Positions 1 to 12,100 of a stretch of DNA of 64,000 nucleotides are shown here, in pieces. The DNA comes from Amoebophrya sp. A120. Its lineage: Eukaryota; Sar; Dinophyceae; Syndiniales; Amoebophryaceae. The position numbers and the translations under genes are program-made. The notes under the pieces are model-generated. The model was not told the origin of the DNA and ran no database searches. It worked only from the letters and a program-made list of their open reading frames with translations. The first letter of the stretch is position 1. Every line of letters starts with the position of its first letter. The stretch lies in NCBI GenBank assembly GCA_905178155.1, contig CAJINV010000008.1:186001-250000 (forward strand), written 5' to 3'.

Positions 1-177
1 TCCAGGCTATCCACAGGGAAAAATGCAACTTTTTCTATCCTAATCCTCCGTAGCGAGAGGAAGCTTTTTATGATTATGTTCATGAACGCTGGTAACATCA
101 GCAGGAGCAGGCGTGTGACCATCCTGCGTCTGCCTTTGGCATTGCTATGTGACTCATCATGGGCCTGCAATACACAA

Positions 178-502
178 GCAATTACTTACGCACGCAAAAA
201 ATATCATTGCATTTTCTCTTGGATAGGGACCTCACAAACGACCCCGCGTCTACCCCCATCAGTGTTTCCGTTTTCAGCACTTCCGTCCATGCCTTGTCTT
301 GCGCGCGGCGAGTGTATATCACCACTCTGGGGTTGCATTTCTTCCGCAAATCTTGCACGCGAACGTGAATTTCGACACGACTGGAGAGGTCCTGCTCCAG
401 CAGCCCGCCCTGCGTGGCCAGCTGCGCGGCCTCGGTCACCTCATCTATGTGGGCGGTGGCTTCCGCCTGGTTGCTCTTTACGGCTGAAGAGGCAGACCCC
501 AT
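178..502 (-). CDS. Copine-like protein, N-terminal exon (partial, runs off left edge)
   Basis: The ATG is at 502 and the protein begins MGSASSAVKSNQ, a good N-myristoylation context (Gly2, Ser6). Residues ~45-85 (LSSRVEIHVRVQDLRKKCNP, then VVIYTRR and WTEVLKTE) resemble the first strands of a copine C2A domain, in which a 'V-E-I/L-x-V' strand is followed by a 'V-I-x-x-R...W-x-E-V-x-x-T-E' segment. Copines are Ca2+-dependent membrane-binding proteins with two C2 domains and a vWA-like domain; only the first part could be present here. A donor probably lies near 225-245 (candidate GT at the GTGAGG near 220 or GTAGAC near 240), and an acceptor TGTATTGCAG sits near 168. The downstream exon would run off position 1. 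The family assignment rests on a short stretch and the splice site is unresolved. Confidence 0.42.
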
Positions 503-2119
503 CTTGTTCGGGGGCGAGAGCTATCCAACACGGACGACGAGGAGGCTCTTTCCGCCCGTCCTGCCAAACAAGTCTCGATGAAGCCTCGGCTTTCGCCGAC
601 GCTACTCCCCGCCGAAGCTGCTCCTCCGAAGTTGGAACTACTAGGAGAGCTGCAGGACGGTAAGCTATCTTTCGAAGGTCGCAAATAGAAATGCCTTTCT
701 TCAGTTGTCCTCGGGTAGAAGATTAAGACGCCGGGCACACACCGTGATTTATAATCTGGTGTTCAGGTGGTCGTGGAAGATACACGTCATGCTGCCTATC
801 GCAACGTCCGAAGCCATGTCGATGTTGCCGCACCTCCAAGGTGCTACTGCTATTCCAGAGCAGAGACGAGGACTCACTGCACGATGTTCGTCGGACGAAA
901 AGCAAAAGGATTAAAGCTCCTGCGGGCCGCAATTGTAGTCAACGAACGTCAAGAGCAGAGATACCGTCACGCATGATGCAGACAACACAACAAATCGAAA
1001 TCGATGGTAAATTGGGTCGTTCGCGATGTGCTACGTCTACTAACTTGAGTAGTCAGTCATAGTGATAGTGAATGGCTACAACGCCATAGCAATAGGAGAA
1101 TCAAGAAACAAAGTCGGTGCGCGTAGTACGCCTCTGCAATAGCTGCAAATAAAGCAAAACAAAAACTAGATGCAGCTAGAACATTTTCTCTTGCAATACT
1201 GGAGCTGTGTGTTCCATCTATGGGTGCACTGATGCTGCGAATCATCAGGAGAGAAGGTTTCCGAATTGACGACCTGTTTCTACACCTGTTGATACTTTAA
1301 ATCTATAAAAAAGGGCCTTTGCCCCCATTATAGAGGAACTCCATGCCTCTTCGGTTCAACTCACCATGTCCCTCTGCTGGTCATGTCTCCTGGTCCATGA
1401 GCATGACAATCAACGACAACTCTCACACATTGCCACTTCTTGAGTGGACCAATTGGTGCGAATAGGAATATGTACATGCGACGACTACTTGCGAATACTA
1501 TCAACTGTAACCCTTTCGTGACTTCCACTCACACTGACTCCGCCTCGACGCTAACAAATAACGATAATAATTTGTATAACCTCGTCCGTGATCGATCTTG
1601 ACCGAGTTTCACTACTTTTGTTTCGTGTTCTTCTGTTTTACTTCTCTCACAACTCTTCGATTGGGATTGCCTCGTCGTACACATTCAGAACACGGCTGCT
1701 GATGGATCGATGAGCTTCCCGCTGTACACTCAAGGAGCTGCATACAAACAATCAAGTCTAGCCCGCCGGGGTCATCCTCATCTAATTGTAAGGACATGAT
1801 ACCCGTCGCGGTTGATTGCGCTTGGCTTCGGTTTGCCATGAAGATGAAGCCTCGCCACGACGAGAATGTAGCTGAAAAAGAACAGAGAAAGGTCTGAAAT
1901 CTAGTTCATTTATTTTTGACATCGGTCGAGGAGTGACATTGACACGTCGCAGCACTGCCACAAATTTAGAATTTATTGAAGAACAAGGGCACGTTTTTAT
2001 AATAATTTCATCTGCATGTTCATACATGAATCAAGTACAACTGCAGGATGAGTCCGCTAGTGCGTATACCTTCAAAAGAACAGCTGCGATTACGTCCATT
2101 TTGTTTCACGTGGATATGA
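503..2119. other. Mostly non-coding stretch; one weak small ORF
   Basis: I see no convincing gene in most of this stretch. The exception is a possible 75-codon ORF at 1612-1839 (minus), described separately. The remaining ORFs are short, unsupported by splice signals or recognisable motifs, and occur on both strands. No long repeat or inverted repeat was seen. Confidence 0.4.
1612..1839 (-). CDS. Possible small protein, 75 aa, unknown
   Basis: The ATG at 1839 opens a 75-codon reading frame beginning MANRSQAQSTATGIMSLQLD and ending KQKNTKQK before TAG. About 30 nt upstream of the ATG on the minus strand is a strong pyrimidine tract and acceptor (CTCTGTTCTTTTTCAG). This could be a trans-splicing or 5'-UTR acceptor, or the start of an internal exon in another frame. 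Three or four Cys residues and a basic C-terminus are the only visible traits. I do not recognise it, and it could be a fragment of the downstream part of a longer gene. Confidence 0.25.
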   Translation of the reverse strand: MANRSQAQSTATGIMSLQLDEDDPGGLDLIVCMQLLECTAGSSSIHQQPCSECVRRGNPNRRVVREVKQKNTKQK

Positions 2120-4990
2120 TCACGAAATGGTCGCGTCGCTCGTCGTCGTCTTTAGCAGCTTGCACAAATCGGCATATCTGGCGTCGGTTTTGTCAACAAA
2201 ATCGATTGCCCGCTTCTTTCCCTTTAGCTTGAAGTCCACATCTGCGCCTTTCTGCACCAAAATTGTGCACGCCTCGAGGTGACAATTTGCCGCCGCAGCG
2301 ATCAGAGGCGTCACCGGCTGCGGATCATTCAGGAAGCACGACAGTTCTTCGCACGCTTTTCGTGTTTGTGATTGTGGTGAGGATTTCCCAGCAGGGCGTG
2401 TGGTGGCAACATCAGTAGAGATGCTATCTTCACTCCTTTCACCAAGACTCTTCTGCGCCTGCTCCATCTTTGCAATCAGCAACGAGATCAATCCGACATT
2501 GTTGCTGCTGCTTGCCAATACCAGGGCACTCTTCCCGCAGGAAGGCACACACTGCAACAAAATTTTTTGGTTTTCGATTTCAAAGTGGTCGAGGAGCGCA
2601 CGGAGCAGCTTGGGCGACTGGCACCGCGTAACCGCGTTGAAGCCTTGGCAATCCTCCAGCAGCGGGTCGGCGTTGTGTTCCAGCAGGAGATTGACGACTT
2701 GTAGCTGCCAGGGCAGCGAGGGGTCATCGTCGTAATCGCGAACGGTGCTGATGGAAAATGTGCTTCCAGAGACAACATCTGGTCTGCCACCTTCTAGTCC
2801 TCCTGCTCCGGCAGAGCTTTCATTTTCGTTTTCTTGGAGCTCACCACCGCCCGCCGGCGCGCCTCCTTCGATATTATTAGACTTTGACGAGAAACAGGTC
2901 GTCGTCCCGATGTCAGCAAAACTCGCAGAGCTTGTGCAGGCCAGGACAAGGGTGGGCACGCGGGTACTTTGCTCGATTTTGTTGACGTCAGCGCGTCTTT
3001 GTCGAACCATTTTCTCGATGAGCCGAAAGGATCGGTTTTTGCGCACGGCGGCTGTGAGGGGAAGCTGGCTTCCCTCCAGGTTGACGTCTACAATGTCATG
3101 GTCCAGGATGCGTAGGGCGATGGAGTCTTCTTCCTGCGTAGCAAAAGAATCGTTTTCGGTAAGTTTTTTCTTGGCGAAAAGAGCGTTGTTCACAATAGCG
3201 GCAAGCAGTGGCGAAAAACCGTCGCTGCGACCGTCCCCGTCCGGACCTTCTGTGGAGCCCGCTTCCGGAAGTACATTCAGCAGATCCTTGCCTCCGCTGC
3301 TGTAAAGCAGCTCGAACATTTCCGCACTCTGGAACAAATTCATCGCCATGTGTCCATTGACAGAGCACTTCGTTAATTCAAATCCAAAAGAAAGCAGGAG
3401 CCGCACCGCAGGCAGGCAATTGGCGCGGACGGCGATGTGAAGCGGCGTCTCTCCGTTCAATGTCACAACATCGTTGACAGATCGGTAGTAGTTCGGCGCA
3501 ACTTTATCAACGGTTGGCGCGTCTGCGTTCTGTGCATCTTTTCTATTTTTCACTGCCTCGTCATCGTCTGTATCTGTTCTGCCCGCGGTGTCAACAGCAG
3601 GAGCGAGTAGTTGCTTCTTGTTCCTCTCGATCAAGTCCGTCAAGCCTAGCACCGCTGTGGAGATCAGCGCCACGTCTGCTTGCGCGGACCAGTAGTGCAA
3701 ACACGTCAGACCCGCGGCGTCCTCCCGAAACCCCCAGGGGTCCGCCTTACAGGCGATCAGCGTGCGGCAGATACGACCCGTGCCCTTCTGACAGGCGTAA
3801 AACAGTGCGTGATCGAGGGTCTTTTGCTTGATCGCGTCATTTATGCAGTGCCAAAGTATCGCTCTTGTGCTTCTACTTGCTCCGGTAGAAGGTGTTGTAC
3901 TACTATGGATTCCGATAGTCGGACGTAGTACAAGTTATTTTCTCAAGAAGTTGAGGTAGTGATAGTGCTCGTGAGGCGGGTAGACAAAAGCTCTTAATTT
4001 TGTCCCTCATGCAGAAACGCTTGCACTTCTAATTCTATATTCATACGCAGTTGTTGTAGAGTGCAGCTGCGATACTTTATTTGCAGCGCTGGATAGCGTT
4101 GGGCCAAGCTGCGTTGTTGATTAGGTACTCGATCACACCCACATCGCAGTCCTCACCGGCACTGGCCTGGGCAAGGGCCGAAAGCTCGTCTTCCACAACA
4201 GGGCGCAAGCTAGACGACGCGTCGTCGCTTTTGACGGTGGAGCTCCTTTTTTCACAATTCTCATCTACTCCTGCCTTGCCGTCATTGTCTTCCGCGGACG
4301 TAATATTCCGTGCCGTTTTTGTGGCTCCTCCGGCAACCGCAAGGTCAGTAGATTGCTTCCCCTCATTATTTCCCGTGGTGACTAGTCTGCGCGAATCGAC
4401 GCGCGTAGATGCATTGCGAAGAAGTCCACTGTTGCACGACTTGAGACGGTCCGTACATGAGTACACCTCAGCTTTGTGGTCGAGTAGCAATGTGATGACA
4501 GGACGAGCAGACACCGCGTACCGCAGGCTCAGCTTTAGGCACGAGCGCCCCCGTGGGTCCACCGCATTGGGATTCGCGCCTGAAGTAAGATCATGCACAT
4601 GCTGCAGATTGTTCATTCAATGCGACTACCGATTATAGCAAGTTAGTTCGACGTAGTCTTGGCAGCTGCAGCTTGCTGGTTTGACATACTGATACTATGT
4701 GAATGTGATTGATGCAGATATTCATTTATTATACCGTGCTTCAGAAGCTGTTCCACTAAGTCCTTCTGGTTTTCTTTGCACGCGAGACAGAGAGCCAAGT
4801 CTAGCGACAGCCCCCATTTTTCCACAAACGGCTGGAGCTCGTCGGTAATCAGCCCGCGGCAATTCGCCTCGAGATCCCTTTTGTTTTTGCGCGTCAGCTC
4901 GTCCTCTTCCTCATCTTGCAACAGCGTCGATGCTTCGGAGTTCAACCGACTCTCCAACTGCTGCCATTTCGCGTAGTCAGTAGGGCCCAT
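2120..4990 (-). CDS. Ankyrin-repeat protein, 825 aa, three exons
   Basis: Exons on the minus strand are 4990-4735, 4579-4082 and 3843-2120; they total 2,478 nt, a multiple of three. Intron 1 (4580-4734) is canonical GT-AG, and joining it recreates a textbook ankyrin helix-turn, LLKHGANPNAVDPRGRSCLK. Intron 2 (3844-4081) is not GT-AG: it sits between CTGCA direct repeats and has inverted AAAGTATCG ends (see separate entry). Exon 3 carries several more repeats, for example TPLHIAVRANCLPAVRLLL, LLLEHNADPLLEDCQGFNAV and TPLIAAAANCHLEACTILVQ, and ends ...KLLKTTTSDATIS. Low-complexity acidic/Ser linkers separate repeat clusters. Ankyrin repeats bind partner proteins, and no catalytic domain is visible, so the specific role is unknown. 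The start at MGPTDYAKWQQLESRL was chosen because frame continuity with upstream sequence is lost there. Confidence 0.85.
3844..4081 (-). mobile_element. Introner element, family 1, copy A (intron 2 of the ankyrin gene)
   Basis: On the minus strand the exon ends ...CGCTGCA and the insert begins AATAAAGTATCGC. The insert ends GCGATACTTTGGCACTGCA, after which the exon resumes TAAATGAC. AAAGTATCGC and GCGATACTTT are perfect inverted copies, and CTGCA flanks both sides as a 5-bp target-site-like duplication. Removing 238 bp (one repeat copy plus the insert) joins ...AIQRC to INDAIKQKTLDHALFYA in frame. The junction can slide within the repeat, and no placement gives GT-AG. The same termini occur at 22921-23057. 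Confidence 0.75.
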
Positions 4991-7125
4991 TTTATTCTTT
5001 ATTTTCCTTTTGTAGTTTAGGGGTGCAAGAGCAAGTTTTGTACGTATGTGTGAGTGTTTGTGATGCTGATGTCCTTCACCTTCTGGCAAAATTACATGTA
5101 TGTTGATCTTCCTTTGTGAACCCAGCACATTCCCGCTAAGCTTAAGACGACGCAATCAACCATTGAGCCCTTGGTGCACTGGAACTGAGTGTCCTCGAGA
5201 GGCTGCAGGTTCTTCACCTTACACAGCGGCACATAGAAAAAAAAGCGCGACAAAGCATCCAGCATCCCCATCCGGCGAGCCCACAGCAAAATCTGCGCTA
5301 ACTATATTGCGGCGAGCGAGGGCCTTTTTTTTTTCGTTGTCGCGGATCCGCGTGGAAGTAAAGACAAAAAAAGAAGAAAGACCAAGAAACGCAAACGAAG
5401 AAAATTCCTTTACTTATAGCTCGCCTTGCGTAGCGACGCGGAAAAAAGCAGGACGGGCATCAAGGATGCAACCCATTGCAGAACTTCGCATAAAAGAACA
5501 CTGCCGTTTCTTCATCTTTGTGGGACGAGAGCCACACAGGAAGCCAGTATGCGAATCAAATCAAATGTTGTGCTTCATCTTTTCTTATCTTTTCTTGTAT
5601 GCTTGATGAGTCAACATCCTGCTTTAGTGATTCTAATGTTTGGTACAAGGATCAATTTGCAAAGTAAAGATTCATCAAGCAGACAATGAAAATACTTGGC
5701 ACGAGTGAGCAGGTTCTTTCCGTTCCTCGACGCGTGGGATCATGAAGTGAAACGAAAATAGTGAAGAAGCAAAATAAGCGGTCGTCATGAAGACATCCAT
5801 AGCATTGCATCTTATGAACCAGAGCGCTGCTCCATCTTCGACCGCTCGCTGCGCGTTTGCGATGAACTGGACTGCCTCTACTACCGATACTTTGCTACAA
5901 TTATCGACTTTCTTCATAAAAGTGATTGAAGTCTTCAAATTTTTTTAGTAAATTCATTTCACCAAGAAGAGTGTAGATTTGTAAGAAGCCAAATTTCAAT
6001 CTATCGCATTTTTGCATTCAAATTCATCGTCGCACAAATAGAAAACTGTTCCGATATCAAAAAGCATTTTTTGATGACGCCACGGGCTCAGGCCCCTGGG
6101 TCCTTGCTTCTCAGCAATATGTTCATGTTCTTAAAATATCAGAAGAAAGATCAAAGCACGACGAGAAAAGAGATACGACAAATGTAGAATCTTATTGTAC
6201 AGATGTAAGTAGAAGCCTAGAAGGCTGCAATAAACGATAAACGTAGTAGAAGCTAAAAATACGTGCCAGCAGCTGCAGGTTGGAAATAGGCCGAAAACAG
6301 AAGATGATGTACAAAATTGATGTGGAGTGAAGATATATTTCGACTCGAAATATACGGCGGTATGAAAATTTTGTTACAGTTTTTTTTATTCAACAGAAAC
6401 AATACGAGCGAATTGATGAAAATAAGTAAACGATTAATTACGCTGCAAAGCGGCCGACCGCAATGCGGGTGAGCAATAAAGTGTAAGTGGAAGTGTATTA
6501 ATTAAGTGAATAAAATAAAAAAATTCGACAAGAGCAGTGCTCGCCGTCAAAGTTTATACTTTCTTCTGACAAGCACACCACGATCGTGGCGGCGGGTGTA
6601 AGCAGAACGCGTTCCGTTCGCATCTCGAAAGTATGCGCATGGAAGCGTTACTTACTGCTACGTGTACTACTTTCTACATTCACATAGGCCCACAAAATGT
6701 TGATGATTCAGGTGGTCGTGACTTGTAGTTGTAGTTCGTTGTACTACATGTAGAAGTTTTATTTCGCAGAGGAGACCTCCTTCATCGTAGTTACGGCCAA
6801 CTCTTTTTTGTAAACAGACCAAGCGACGAGGTGCAGAAGATGAAAAACTCTTGATAAACAATCGGAGCAACTCTTTTCGCTACTATCCGATCTGTCAGTC
6901 TGAGAATCACAAAAGTACATAAAGGTTTTACTTGCACCAAACAAACATTGATCTATAAAATTGTGAAACAGAAATAACTGCATAAACTGAAAAACAATTA
7001 ACGGCACAACACAATTCAATTTTTTCATTTGGAATAAATGAGTATAGAACACTGAGCAGCCAGGGCGTAGTTGGTAAAGCATAGCTATAAGCTGAAGGGC
7101 AAGTTGTACAACCTTCTCACTACCA
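4991..7125. other. Intergenic, 2.1 kb, no supported gene
   Basis: The sequence is AT-rich, especially 5,930-6,540, with many stops in all frames. The short ORFs (5100-5606 plus, 5675-5938 minus, 6759-7220 minus) show no recognisable domains or consistent splice signals. It separates the ankyrin gene start from the stop of the next gene. I see no tRNA-like fold, tandem array or long inverted repeat. Confidence 0.5.
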
Positions 7126-8254
7126 TCAAATCCGACGCGCTTGTCCACGGCCACTGGGAACAACCACGGTGTGCACGTGGCTGGAATTGCGGAAGTTGCC
7201 GGCAAAGGTGTTTCCCGCACCCATATGATCCGAACGCGACCGGGCCAGGTTGCTGTTCGAAATGTCTTTCCAGGAATCTATCTTGGAGAGGGAAATCACA
7301 CCTAAACCCCAAGGTATCGGCTCCCCAGCCGACATTACCGACCTGAGAGAAGTTGTAGAGAAAAAAAATAAATGTCGGATTCTGTTGACTTCCGCAGCAG
7401 ATCTTCATGCAGTTCACATGCAATACAGGATGACTGAGCATCACGTTTTGCAATGTTAGTACCCATTGCTTCTGACCCCTAATTTTCTTACTCAGGACAA
7501 AAACTTGCACTTGGCGAAAACTTCATCCCGTTCCCGTCCGCAAATCGATATCGATCTGAACTCCCATTAGACCTAACTGGGAATAAAATTTGACAACTCA
7601 GGCTCACCTCTGCTCCACCATCATCGTGCTATTTTTGGCTGACGGCTGCATGGAGCCCTCACTTCTGAGCATGCCACGATGGTCCGTGCGCACGCGAGCC
7701 TTCAGCAGCCTGAGTCGATCCTTGATAGAGTGATCATACTCGACGGGCACTGCAGTCGTCCCGGAGGAAGGTGCTGACGCAATCGAGGTCGCCGAGGACG
7801 TAGTAGGCAAGCTCAGAGTTCTTGACGGCGGCTGGTGATGATGATGTTGAAGGTGCGACGCAGCGACAGCGTTGTGGTGGTGCTGCATGCTGTTTCCCGT
7901 GCTGTGATGAAACGGTGGCGGATGTTGAGACATCGATGTAGTAGCCCCACTAGTTGTACTGGCACCCGAGGCTAAAGTTGGCACAACTCCACCTCCGCCA
8001 GGAGCACCGCTGCCGCCCACAATGCCCGAAGATCCGCCCAAGTTCGTAGCCGACATGTTGTGTATCAAAGCACCCTGATACGAAGTGGATGAACTCACTG
8101 CGCCTGCTGGTCCGCCGTTTGATCCACCATGATGAAGGGCGCCGAAGCCTCCGGAGGAATAATGAGACTGGTTGTTCGCGGCCGTGAACCCGAAGTCGGA
8201 TGACAGGTAATTATGTACTTCTTCGGCCAGAGATGAGGTTGTCGTAGTGCCCAT
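7126..8254 (-). CDS. Low-complexity Gly/Ser/His-rich protein, 287 aa, two exons
   Basis: Exons 8254-7608 and 7342-7126 total 864 nt, in frame. The donor is CAGAG|GTGAGC and the acceptor CTTCTCTCAG|G. The protein begins MGTTTTSSLAEEVHNYLSSD and continues through Gly-rich, Ser-rich and His-rich tracts (an HHHH run and 'QHHHN'). A charged segment DHSIKDRLRLLKARVRTDHR follows near residue 180, and the C-terminal exon contains SAGEPIPWGLGVISLSKIDS and ends GQARRI. I recognise no domain. The short helical segment is the only likely structured part. A disordered regulatory or RNA-associated protein is possible but is only a guess from composition. Confidence 0.6.
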
Positions 8255-9156
8255 GCCGGTACGGGTTGCGCCTCAGTATCAAAGTGAAACGCCCCCCCTC
8301 CCCATATCAAAAACTAAACTTCTGCTGCAGCATTTGCGCACGCATCAAATGGATGCGGCCGCTATTCATGTAATGTAAGAACGCTCAGAATGCAAATAAC
8401 CTACTTAGGTTGATCCGCCTACTAGTATCCACGTCACTGAGTTCATTGGGGTACAAAGTTCAAAGGTTCACGAATCAGGCTAAGCCGGGCACATTCGTCA
8501 TGACTGTGCTGGTCATTTTTGTCATCTCTCTCGTGATCGATTTCATGGATTCATGCTGATTTGCTTGGATCTTGGCGGTGGGTCAACTGTGATTTGGGTC
8601 ATTTGATCCCTATGCCTACATGTAACTAAGGAACTGCAGCCAGATTCTCGGCCTGTTTGCGAGCGTAATGGTCTAGCTGTTTAGAAGCATAGGAAACGCC
8701 CGCCCTGCAGGCTCATCAGCGTGATAACTCGCCTCCATAATGCGGCGCGTCATGCCTTGGCGTTTGCCGTCTTGGTCTTGCAAGACAGAAAAAGAAATAA
8801 TTTGTGACAACAAATCTGCGTCACAAATTTTCAGAGCGATGTCTTTTCAAAAATATGGGAAGGGAGGACTTTTCCTCAAAATACTCCGCGACCCAACTTC
8901 GCAGGGGATCCCCGGTACTTGTTGGAAGGGTTTGGCGTTCCTGTGTGATGCTGCAGAAACCCGTTCATTTTCATCCCTGCATTTGTTCGATCACCTGTAT
9001 TTTTCATGTTTGCCAAGGGTCGCCTCCAAAACGAAGTCAAAGTACGGGGCATTGTCACAGCAGAACAAAAGTTAACGTGCTTTCGTCATATCTCCCTGCC
9101 ATGGCTTCGTTTTTGTTCATCTTGATATTACCATCTCCATCACTGTATTTGATGCC
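8255..9156. other. Intergenic, 0.9 kb, containing a 10-bp-stem hairpin
   Basis: No gene is supported here. Positions 8799-8808 and 8820-8829 form a perfect 10-bp inverted repeat (AATTTGTGAC / GTCACAAATT) with an 11-nt loop. It resembles the TTTGT(C/G)A(T/C) motifs and small hairpins found inside the introner-like introns of this window. It may mark a 5'-UTR intron or a decayed element in front of the gene at 7126-8254. Plus-strand ORFs across it (8740-9160) have no recognisable features. Confidence 0.4.
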
Positions 9157-12100
9157 TTAAAAGGCATTGGCATTCTCTTTTTTTCCAAATCTTTCGAACT
9201 GCGGCACATCAAAGTAATCCAGGACTTCTTTACCTGCTGACCACGGATCCACCCCGAGGTGATTAATTCCGCTAGAGGAGTTGCTCGAAGAAGAGGACGC
9301 ACCGCTAGAAGAACCGCCACAAGTCGACGATGAGCCTGTGAATAATCATCGATGGCATGCAACGCAAAATTCACATTGATTTTTTTTTTCCCTCCCACGC
9401 CCGCCATTCTTTTGAGCATGCTTTTTACGAAAGACGAATATGTGAGTAACAGCCAAGTCGACGGCAAGAAGCAACAGACATGCTATTAGGGGTTAGTTAC
9501 TGCTCTTGGCGCCTCCTTTTGTGAACTGTTCGTCTCCGGGCTCGGAAAACGTGACACGACTACGAGCTCGACTGGTCGTTGAGCCCGAAACGCAACTCAA
9601 TCGGTCGTCCTCGCTCCTGGAACTTTTCAGAATCGGGGCTGGCATTTTTCGTGTGCCGAATATGTCGTAACCAATGTTGTAGTGGTTGTGCTGCGCCGCA
9701 GATGCGGGCGGAAACGTTGCGGAGCTGCTTCCTGTGATGCGAATGCGTATAGTAATTGCTAAATCATAATGAAAACAACAAGACGCACCTTCTTAATCTT
9801 ATTCTAGCAAGTATATTTTAGTCCGTCTCCTTGTTGTCTTTGATATACGCAAAATAGCAAGCATAGCAATACTCAGTGGAGCGACCACCGCTTCAGAATC
9901 AACATCGTCTTTTCTTACTCTTATGGCAAACGCGGACAACTTCTCACTGGCTCGGTCACGGGCTTTTTTATCGCGAGGAAATAAAAGGTAGCGCATCATC
10001 AAACCTTTGGTACCTTCTAACGTAGCTTGAATTTCTGGTGCATATTCCACAGTTCCCTCCTGATCATTCAGGTGTGGTAGTGGCAGGTCGCGTTCCTTCG
10101 CGACTTGGGTCCGGAGAATGTGCAGGCAGAACGGGTTGGTGTGGTTGTATTCTCTGGCACTTTGCAGAACCTGTTTGTTCCGACACTCTCGTATCCCCTG
10201 TAAAAGTACCGTACAACACGCAAAATCAAGTAAATCCCCAAACTCTTCATCTGTAGTATTTGACAAGAGCGACAAGTTTTTTTTCCTTTAGCTTCGTGTC
10301 GGCGAAGGTCAAGGTTGTAGCTATCATCTATTGAAGATTTTGCGTTTGTGCGATAAGTTTGTGTTTCATATCCCGAAGACAGACAGCTATTCCCTCGCCC
10401 AGCAACACTCCGACCCGCTCATCCTTGGTTTTGTCAAACCACTTCTGCAGCTTATTCGCGACTAGCTCAGGAAGGAGGAATGCGTGTGGGTCGTGGTCCG
10501 TCCGTGGTGCGCGATTCCCATTCCTGCTGTTAACACCTGCATAAGAGGATCTGCTACTGGCGTATGACAGCACAAACCCAGTCAAGATGGTCAGCAACGC
10601 CTCGCACTTTGCGCCGTTGCTGGTTGATGTCTCGAACTCCTCGAATATCAAGTGGGCCATCTGCTCTAATTCTGCGGTCGACGTCGTTGCACTGTGTGAC
10701 GAAGCCACTTGAAGTCCGCTCAACATCGCACCTGTCGTGCAAATTTGAATTTTAATTTTTCAACATATCATAAGTTGTTCGCATCATAATCAGAATGCTG
10801 GAGGCCATCATATAGAAGCTCGCGAAGTAATACAAGCTCGCGTGAGAAAGTTAAAGTTTCTCACCAAGTATCTTTGTGATGAGTTTGCTCGCTGTCTGGC
10901 GGATCACAAATTTGGCGTCCCCCAGTTTTTCGAATATTCTGGGAATGATGCGAGGAACGATTTTAAGTCCATTTTCCTTCAGTTCTCGTCTGCCGGGTGA
11001 TTGCATCGCAGTGGCCAGGTCCGGAGCAACCAAGTCGCCTATGATGTAAAACGTAGTCAGTGTCACCTTGAAGTGCGGAATCTGCAAAATTGCATCCACA
11101 AATTTCTTCAGCACATACGGGTCAGCCAAGGAAACGCAGGCACAGGAGACGCAGTCGAATCTGAGGTTCGTTAGTTTCACGTGTCTTCATGTTGTCCAAG
11201 CGTCGCTTGATGTCCCGCTTGTCAACACATCACTTCGATGTGAAGATCCACAATCAGCGAAAGTAGAACATACTTAAAATCAAAATCGAAGCTCAACATC
11301 ATGATGATGCACCGGGGTAGTTCACTAACAACCTGTGCAGCAACTGGATACCGTATATTAACCGTTACTATCTTGAAAGAGGTCATGGGAGAGCAGCAGG
11401 TACGAACAAGATCATATACTTTTACGTACGCTACAGCTAGTACTAGAACGTCCACATTTTTCACCACGTCCCGGAGTAACGCTAACGAATCTATGATACT
11501 TTAATTCTATAATCTATAAAGCTCATCATCTTCAACATCGTGTTGTACTCTTACCCTATTGGTGACCCGCCCAGAATTAGCTGGTGGACGTCTTCTAGCA
11601 ACTGCATGACCGCTGCGGTGTCGGGAGTCCGGAGCCGCTCGATAAAGTCCTCGGGAATGAGAAAAGGTCGTAGCCCAGCCGAATTTGCTCCGCTGTTAAA
11701 AGTACTACTGGAAGACTGCGATGTTCCAGCTCCTTGCAGATTCTGCAGCTCGTGCTGTTGGTTGGTGTGTTGCTGTCTCCCCGCAGACGCGGCGAAAGCA
11801 CTCCGCAAGGAGTCGTTGGAACCTTCAAAATCAAAACTACTGTCCAGCTGGGTCGAGGTAAAACTGGCATTCACACCTGCTGCTTGGCCGAGCGCGCCGC
11901 CGCCGCCGGTAGTCGCAGAGGGACCAACATTATTTGCTCGCGAATTCATAACTGGTGATAGTTTATTCTGATTGATGGAGGTCATCTGATGCGGTGCCGA
12001 GCCAAATCGCTGCAGATCGTGGTGATCAACCGGCAACATCGCACTCTGGTTTTGTGTGTGAACCTGGTGCAAGTTGCCGTTTAAACTAGCAGCACTGTGG

